Notes under the pieces: generated by a model
Seen by the model: only the letters and a program-made list of their open reading frames with translations
What the model was told of the DNA's origin: nothing
The model's database searches: none
Part shown: one piece after another, positions 59,005 through 64,000 of the stretch
How positions within the stretch are numbered: the first letter of the stretch is position 1
Layout of the letters: each line of letters starts with the position of its first letter
Translations under genes and position numbers: made by a program
NCBI RefSeq assembly: GCF_900188405.1
Contig: NZ_FZOF01000007.1
Span: 62,001 to 126,000 of the forward strand
Source: Actinacidiphila glaucinigra
Lineage (GTDB): Bacteria > Actinomycetota > Actinomycetes > Streptomycetales > Streptomycetaceae
DNA length: 64,000 nucleotides
Direction: 5' to 3'

Positions 59005-60360
59005 ATGGAGTTTGCGATGAAGCTCACGATTCTCGGCGGTGGCGGTTTCCGAGTGCCGCTGGTCTACCGCGCCCTTCTGGAGGACCGCGCCGCGGGCCGC
59101 GTCACCCACGTGACCCTGCACGACCTGGACCCCGGACGCCTGGACGCCATCGTCCGGGTGCTGCGGCAGCAGGCGCAGGGATACCCCGACGCGCCGGGGG
59201 TCAGCGTCACCACCGACCTCGACGAGGCCGTCACCGGCGCCGACTTCGTCTTCTCCGCGATCCGCGTCGGCGGCCTCGCCGGTCGCGTCGTCGACGAGCG
59301 CGTCGCCCTCGACGAAGGTGTCCTCGGGCAGGAGACGGTCGGCCCCGGCGGCATCGCGTACGGGCTGCGCACCATCCCCGTCGCCGTCGACATCGCCCGC
59401 CGCATCGCGCGGCTCGCGCCCGACGCCTGGGTCATCAACTTCACCAACCCCGCCGGCATGGTCACCGAGGCCATGTCCCACCACCTCGGCGACCGCGTCA
59501 TCGGCATCTGCGACTCGCCCGTCGGCCTCGGCAGGAGGGTGGCGCGCGCCCTGGGCGTCGACCCGGACCGCGCCTGGTTCGACTACGCGGGCCTGAACCA
59601 CCTCGGCTGGCTGCGCGCGGTGCGTGTGGACGGCGTCGACCTGCTCCCGCGCCTGCTGGCCGACGAGGCGGCGCTCACCTCCTTCGAGGAGGGCAAGCTC
59701 TTCGGCGCCGACTGGCTGCGCACCCTCGGCTCGGTCCCCAACGAGTACCTCAACTACTACTACTCCAACCGCGAGACCGTGGCCGCCGCGCGCGACGCCG
59801 AGCACACCCGCGGCGCCTTCCTCCTGGAGCAGCAGCAGCGCTTCTACGAGACGATGCGCGCTCCGGGCACCGAGCCCTTCGCGGCCTGGGACGCCACCCG
59901 CCTGGAGCGCGAGACGACGTACGGCGCCGACGTACGGGAGGCCGCGGGAGCGGGCGAACGCGACTCGTGCGACCTGGAGTCCGGCGGCTACGAGAAGGTC
60001 GCCCTCGCCCTGATGCGGGCCATCGCCCTCGACGAGCGCACCACGCTCATCCTCAACGTCCGCAACCGCCGCGCCCTGGAGCCGCTCGACGCCGAGGCCG
60101 TCGTCGAGGTGCCCTGCCACGTGGACGCCAACGGCGCCCGCCCGATCGTCGGCGACCCGCTGCCCGGCCACGCCGTCGGCCTGGTCACCTCCGTCAAGGC
60201 CGTCGAGCGCGACGTCATCCTGGCGGCCACCACCGGCGAGCGCGCCGCCGCGCTGCGCGCGTTCGCGCTGCACCCGCTCGTCGACTCCGTCGCCGTCGCC
60301 CAGCGTCTGCTCGACGGCTACCGCAAGCACGTACCCGACCTCGCCTACCTCCGGGACTGA
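59005..60360 (+). CDS. GH4 glycosidase (6-phospho-beta-glucosidase type)
   Basis: 451 residues from ATG 59005, with GGAGG 9 bp upstream; ATG 59017 is a poorer alternative. NAD-binding start MKLTILGGGGFRVPLVYRAL; TGADFVFSAIRVGGLAGRVV; the GH4 motif INFTNPAGMVTEAM; the Mn2+-ligand Cys169 in GICDSPVGL and His199 in GLNHLGW. GH4 enzymes break glycosides by a redox elimination mechanism needing NAD+, Mn2+ and a reductant, mostly on 6-phospho-glycosides. No PTS genes are in the window; the import system is ABC type. No signal peptide, so it is cytoplasmic. First gene of a GH4-GH38-GH2 run. Confidence 0.92.
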   Translation: MEFAMKLTILGGGGFRVPLVYRALLEDRAAGRVTHVTLHDLDPGRLDAIVRVLRQQAQGYPDAPGVSVTTDLDEAVTGADFVFSAIRVGGLAGRVVDERVALDEGVLGQETVGPGGIAYGLRTIPVAVDIARRIARLAPDAWVINFTNPAGMVTEAMSHHLGDRVIGICDSPVGLGRRVARALGVDPDRAWFDYAGLNHLGWLRAVRVDGVDLLPRLLADEAALTSFEEGKLFGADWLRTLGSVPNEYLNYYYSNRETVAAARDAEHTRGAFLLEQQQRFYETMRAPGTEPFAAWDATRLERETTYGADVREAAGAGERDSCDLESGGYEKVALALMRAIALDERTTLILNVRNRRALEPLDAEAVVEVPCHVDANGARPIVGDPLPGHAVGLVTSVKAVERDVILAATTGERAAALRAFALHPLVDSVAVAQRLLDGYRKHVPDLAYLRD

Positions 60361-60374
60361 GGGGACCAGCACCC

Positions 60375-63300
60375 ATGCACGACGACCGCAAGCAGGTCGA
60401 GGCGCGCCTCGACCGCGTCCTCGAACAGCGCATCCGCCCGGCGGTGTACGCCGCGTCGGTGCCGCTGACGCTCACCGCGTGGCACGTGGACGGCGAACCG
60501 GTACCGGTGGGCGAGGCATTGACCGCCGGGTACGAGCCCTTCGCGGTCGGCGACCGCTGGGGCACCCCCTGGTCCACCAGCTGGATACGCGCCCTGGGCA
60601 CCGTTCCCGCGGAATGGGCCGGCCGCCGCGTGGAGGCCGTCTTCGACCTCGGCTTCATCGGCGACTGGCCCGGCGGCCAGGCCGAGGCCCTGGTCCACGA
60701 CGCCTCCGGCACCCCGGTCAAGGGCATCGAGCCGCGCAACCAGTACGTGCCCGTCGCGAACCCCGCGGCCGGCGGCGAGCCGGTGGAGCTGCTGCTGGAG
60801 GCCGCCGCCAACCCCGACATCCTGGCCAAGGGCTTCCTGCCGACCCCGCTCGGCGACCGGATCACCGCGCCCGCGGAACCGCTGTACACGATGGCCCGCG
60901 CGGACCTCGCCGTGCTCGACGAGGACGTGTGGCACCTCGTCCTCGACATCGAGGTCGCGGGCGAGCTGATGCGCGAGCTGTCCACGAACGAGCCGCGCCG
61001 CCACGAACTGCTGCGCGCCCTGGAGCGGATGCTCGACACCCTCGACATCGCGGACGTCGCCGGCACCGCCGCCGCGGCCCGCGCGGAACTCGCCGGGTCG
61101 CTGTCCCGGCCCGCCCACGCCAGCGCCCACACGCTGTCCGCGGTCGGCCACGCCCACATCGACAGCGCGTGGCTGTGGCCGCTGCGTGAGACCAAGCGCA
61201 AGACCGCCCGCACCTTCTCCAACGTCACCGCGCTCGCCGCCGACTACCCGGAGCTGGTCTTCGCCTGCTCCCAGGCCCAGCAGTACGCGTGGGTCAAGGA
61301 GCGCAATCCCGAGGTGTACCGCCGTATGCAGGAGGCGGCGAAGGCCGGCAACTGGGTGCCGGTCGGCGGCATGTGGGTGGAGGCCGACGGCAACCTGCCG
61401 GGCGGCGAGGCGATGGCCCGCCAGCTGATCCACGGCAAGCGCTTCTTCGCCGAGGAGTTCGGCGTCGAGTGCCGGGGGGTGTGGCTGCCCGACTCCTTCG
61501 GCTACACCGGCGCCTACCCGCAGATCGCCCGGCTGGCCGGGATGGAGTGGTTCCTCACCCAGAAGATCTCGTGGAACCAGACGAACAAGATGCCGCACCA
61601 CACCTTCTGGTGGGAGGGCATCGACGGCACCCGCATCTTCACGCACTTCCCGCCCGTCGACACCTACAACGCGGTGTTCTCCGGCGAGGAGATGGCCCAC
61701 GCCGTGCGCAACTACGCCGACAAGGGCGGCGGCACGCGTTCCCTGGTGCCCTTCGGCCACGGCGACGGCGGGGGCGGCCCCACCCGCGAGATGCTGGAGA
61801 AGGCCCGGCGCCTGCGCGACCTGGAGGGCTCGGCGAAGGTCGTCGTCCAGGACCCGGACACCTTCTTCCGCGAGGCCCGCGCGGAGTACGAGGACGCCCC
61901 GGTGTGGTCCGGAGAGCTCTATCTGGAGCTGCACCGCGCCACGTACACCAGCCAGGCCCGCACCAAGTCCGGCAACCGGCGGGGCGAGCACCTGCTGCGC
62001 GAGGCCGAGCTGTGGGCCGCCACGGCCGCGCTGCGCGACCCCTCGTACGCGTACCCGTACGAGGACCTCGACCGGCTGTGGAAGACGGTCCTGCTCCACC
62101 AGTTCCACGACATCCTGCCCGGCTCCTCCATCGCCTGGGTGCACCGGGAGGCCGAGGCGACCTACGCGGGCCTGAAGGAGGAACTGGAGGCGATCACGGC
62201 CGGCGCCGCCGCGGTGGTGGCCGGCGACCCCGGTACCGGGCCGTCGGCGCCGTGGGTGTTCAACACCTCACCGCGGCCCCGGGCGGAGGTCGTCGCCGTG
62301 CCGGCGGCGCCGGACGGAGCCGAGGGCCAGCCGCTCGCCGACGGCCGGGTGGCGGTCTTCGCCGAGCTGCCCGCCTCCGGGGCGGGGCCGGTCGTGGCGG
62401 CCGAGCCGGGCGGGAGGGTGACCGTCACCGACCGCGTCCTGGACAACGGGCTGGTCCGGGTCGAACTCGACGACGACGGCCTGCTCACCTCGGTGTTCGA
62501 CCTGACCGCGGGCCGCGAGGTGCTGGCCCCCGGCGAGCGGGGCAACCTGCTGCGGCTCCACACCGACCTGCCCAACCAGTGGGACGCCTGGGACATCGAC
62601 CGGCACTACCGGCGGCAGTACACCGATCTGACGGCCGCAGACGCGATCACCGTCGTGGAGGAGGGCCCGCTCCTGGGCGCCATCCGCGTCGAGCGGTCCT
62701 TCGGAGGCTCCCGCCTCGCGCAGACCGTACGGCTGCGCGCGGGCAGCCCGCGGATCGACTTCGAGACGGAGATCGACTGGCACGAGAGCGAGAAGATCCT
62801 CAAGGCGGCCTTCCCGCTGGACGTGCACGCCGACCGGAGCGCCGCCGAGATCCAGTTCGGCCACGTCTTCCGGCCCACGCACACCAACACCAGCTGGGAC
62901 GCGGCCCGTTTCGAGGTGTTCTGCCACCGCTGGGTGCACGTGGCGGAGCCCGGGTACGGCGTGGCCGTGCTCAACGACTCGACCTACGGCCACGACGTCA
63001 CCCGCGCCTCCCGCGAGGACGGCGGCACCACCACGACGCTGCGGCTCAGCCTCGTCCGGGCGCCCCGTGTGCCCGACCCGCACGCCGACCAGGGCACGCA
63101 CCGCATGACGTACGCGCTGCTGCCCGGTGCGGCCGTGGAGGACGCCGTGGCGGGCGGCTACGAGCTCAACCTGCCGCTGCGCGTCGCCGCCGGGGCCGCG
63201 GGCGCCGGGCCGGCCGCGCCCCTGGTGACCCTCGACGGCACGCGGGCCGCGATCGAGGCGGTCAAGCTCGCCGACGACCGCTCCGGCGACGTGGTCGTCC

Positions 63301-63494
63301 GGATGTACGAGTCGCTCGGCGGGCGCGCCGCGACCACCCTGCGCGCCTCGTTCCCGGTGGAGCGGGTGCAGGTGACCGACCTGCTGGAACGCCCGCTGGA
63401 GGGGGAGAGCGCGCAGCTCGGGCCCGACGGGGGGATCCGGGTGTCCCTGCGGCCGTTCCAGATCCTCACCCTGCGTCTCACGCCGCGCGCGTAG
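60375..63494 (+). CDS. GH38 alpha-mannosidase
   Basis: 1039 residues, usual length for bacterial GH38. An N-terminal beta-sandwich (about 1-240) is followed by the catalytic domain: zinc ligands in VGHAHIDSAWLWPLRETKRK (His261, Asp263), nucleophile Asp373 in GVWLPDSFGYTGAYPQ, and a zinc His in KTVLLHQFHDILPGSSIAWV. C-terminal beta domains run from TVTDRVLDNGLVRVELDDDG onward. It removes alpha-linked mannose from oligosaccharides. No signal peptide, so it acts on imported glycans. It starts 14 bp after the GH4 stop with weak ribosome-site GGGGACC, so it is in the same operon. Confidence 0.95.
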   Translation: MHDDRKQVEARLDRVLEQRIRPAVYAASVPLTLTAWHVDGEPVPVGEALTAGYEPFAVGDRWGTPWSTSWIRALGTVPAEWAGRRVEAVFDLGFIGDWPGGQAEALVHDASGTPVKGIEPRNQYVPVANPAAGGEPVELLLEAAANPDILAKGFLPTPLGDRITAPAEPLYTMARADLAVLDEDVWHLVLDIEVAGELMRELSTNEPRRHELLRALERMLDTLDIADVAGTAAAARAELAGSLSRPAHASAHTLSAVGHAHIDSAWLWPLRETKRKTARTFSNVTALAADYPELVFACSQAQQYAWVKERNPEVYRRMQEAAKAGNWVPVGGMWVEADGNLPGGEAMARQLIHGKRFFAEEFGVECRGVWLPDSFGYTGAYPQIARLAGMEWFLTQKISWNQTNKMPHHTFWWEGIDGTRIFTHFPPVDTYNAVFSGEEMAHAVRNYADKGGGTRSLVPFGHGDGGGGPTREMLEKARRLRDLEGSAKVVVQDPDTFFREARAEYEDAPVWSGELYLELHRATYTSQARTKSGNRRGEHLLREAELWAATAALRDPSYAYPYEDLDRLWKTVLLHQFHDILPGSSIAWVHREAEATYAGLKEELEAITAGAAAVVAGDPGTGPSAPWVFNTSPRPRAEVVAVPAAPDGAEGQPLADGRVAVFAELPASGAGPVVAAEPGGRVTVTDRVLDNGLVRVELDDDGLLTSVFDLTAGREVLAPGERGNLLRLHTDLPNQWDAWDIDRHYRRQYTDLTAADAITVVEEGPLLGAIRVERSFGGSRLAQTVRLRAGSPRIDFETEIDWHESEKILKAAFPLDVHADRSAAEIQFGHVFRPTHTNTSWDAARFEVFCHRWVHVAEPGYGVAVLNDSTYGHDVTRASREDGGTTTTLRLSLVRAPRVPDPHADQGTHRMTYALLPGAAVEDAVAGGYELNLPLRVAAGAAGAGPAAPLVTLDGTRAAIEAVKLADDRSGDVVVRMYESLGGRAATTLRASFPVERVQVTDLLERPLEGESAQLGPDGGIRVSLRPFQILTLRLTPRA

Positions 63495-63554
63495 CCGCCC
63501 CACCGCCCGGAGCGGTCCGGCCACCGGCCACCGGCCGCCCCACCGTTCCGGGCC

Positions 63555-63587
63555 GTCGGGGGCGGGCGCACCACGCCCGCCCCCGAC
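63555..63587 (+). terminator. Hairpin terminator after the alpha-mannosidase
   Basis: GTCGGGGGCGGGCG (63555-63568) pairs perfectly with CGCCCGCCCCCGAC (63574-63587), 5-nt loop. It may separate GH2 into its own transcript. Confidence 0.85.
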
Positions 63588-63781
63588 GACGCGCCGCCCG
63601 GCCGCCACCCTGTGCCGTCGCAGCGGACCCTCGTCCTCCCCGGCGCCGATCGCGCCGCACCGCGGGCCCCGACCCGCGGCCGCCGGGCCATCCCCGGCGA
63701 CGCCGCCCCGGTCCTCGTCGCCACGGGCCCGCCGTCACCGCGCCCCCACCGCGAACCGACCGCTCCCGGGAGGGAACCCCC

Positions 63782-64000
63782 ATGCAGGACCGCCGCCCCG
63801 CAAGCGCCGAGCCCGCCGTTCCGATCGACCCGTGGGACGCCCCCGAGCTGACCGGATGGCGCCGGCTGCCCATGCACGCCGTCGTCCGCCCCGACGCGCC
63901 GCGCGTGCCGCTGGACGGGCGCTGGCGCTTCCAGCTGCTGCCCACCCCGCGCACCCCGCTCGCGGGCCGCTGGGCGGAGACGGACGTGCCCGGCTGCTGG
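63782..64000 (+). CDS. GH2 family glycoside hydrolase (beta-galactosidase-like), cut by the window end
   Basis: Only the first 73 residues are present. They start MQDRRPASAEPAVPIDPWDA and include the GH2 N-terminal beta-sandwich pattern LDGRWRFQLLPTPRTPLAGR and W-A-E-T-D-V-P-G-C-W. No signal peptide. GGGAGGG precedes ATG 63782 by about 6 bp. The catalytic domain lies outside the window, so beta-galactosidase, beta-mannosidase and beta-glucuronidase are all possible; the alpha-mannosidase next door makes beta-mannosidase worth considering. Confidence 0.75.
   Translation, partial: MQDRRPASAEPAVPIDPWDAPELTGWRRLPMHAVVRPDAPRVPLDGRWRFQLLPTPRTPLAGRWAETDVPGCW

Noticed and set aside
1..64000. CRISPR arrays, tRNA or rRNA genes, prophage
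   Set aside because: I saw no regularly spaced short repeats, no cloverleaf-like gene, and no phage structural or integrase gene. This was by reading only; a covariance-model scan would be decisive.

Overview
The window is chromosomal DNA of a Streptomyces-like actinomycete. The G+C content is very high with strong G/C at third codon positions, ribosome sites are GGAGG/AAGGAG, GTG starts are common, several genes look leaderless, and the gene content is typical: Tat-exported lipoproteins, SpoIIE-type phosphatases, RICIN-tailed secreted hydrolases, DasR-like sites and many one-gene regulator pairs. No rRNA, tRNA, CRISPR array, prophage or secondary-metabolite assembly line is visible.

Layout. 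0-0.3 kb: one arm of a dispersed palindromic repeat. 0.3-5.2 kb: PASTA lipoprotein, a frameshifted DUF4232 gene, and a LacI regulator divergent from a secreted GH3 beta-glucosidase with a LacI-type operator between them. 5.2-11.7 kb: secreted-protein island with three different modules (ThuA fold, parallel beta-helix, GH18 chitinase), each carrying a RICIN/CBM13 module; two of its promoters carry DasR (dre)-like sites. 11.8-25.2 kb: small regulator/enzyme pairs (AraC with aldo/keto reductase, MocR with a PPOX-fold protein, LysR with a DMT exporter), a frameshifted Clp-N gene, an FG-GAP secreted protein, an isochorismatase-fold protein lacking the catalytic triad, and a Rieske lipoprotein. A complete palindromic repeat of about 530 bp lies at 16.32-16.85 kb.

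25.5-35.6 kb: small hypotheticals, a HipA-like kinase overlapping a DUF3037 gene, two SDR reductases, uracil-DNA glycosylase, DinB, TetR divergent from an FAD monooxygenase with twin palindromic operators, a Gfo/Idh oxidoreductase and apolipoprotein N-acyltransferase. 35.8-52.5 kb: two multi-domain PP2C/SpoIIE phosphatases with RsbW-like kinase domains, an Fpg/Nei glycosylase, DoxX, an FMN alpha-hydroxy-acid oxidase, a Tat-exported FAD oxidoreductase, a methyltransferase, a glyoxalase-fold protein, phosphoketolase, a DMT-like membrane protein and a DUF4097 lipoprotein.

52.5-64 kb: a carbohydrate-use locus. A lipoprotein-permease-permease ABC importer and a PfkB kinase run leftward; a DeoR regulator, GH4, GH38 and the start of GH2 run rightward. 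A stand-alone TnpB element sits between deoR and the GH4 gene. The glycosidases lack signal peptides, so the likely scheme is ABC import of an oligosaccharide or glycoside, cytoplasmic cleavage, and control by a DeoR protein. The pairing of GH4 (usually a phospho-glycosidase) with a sugar kinase and a non-PTS importer is the most unusual metabolic feature. The long palindromic repeat family is the most unusual non-coding feature.
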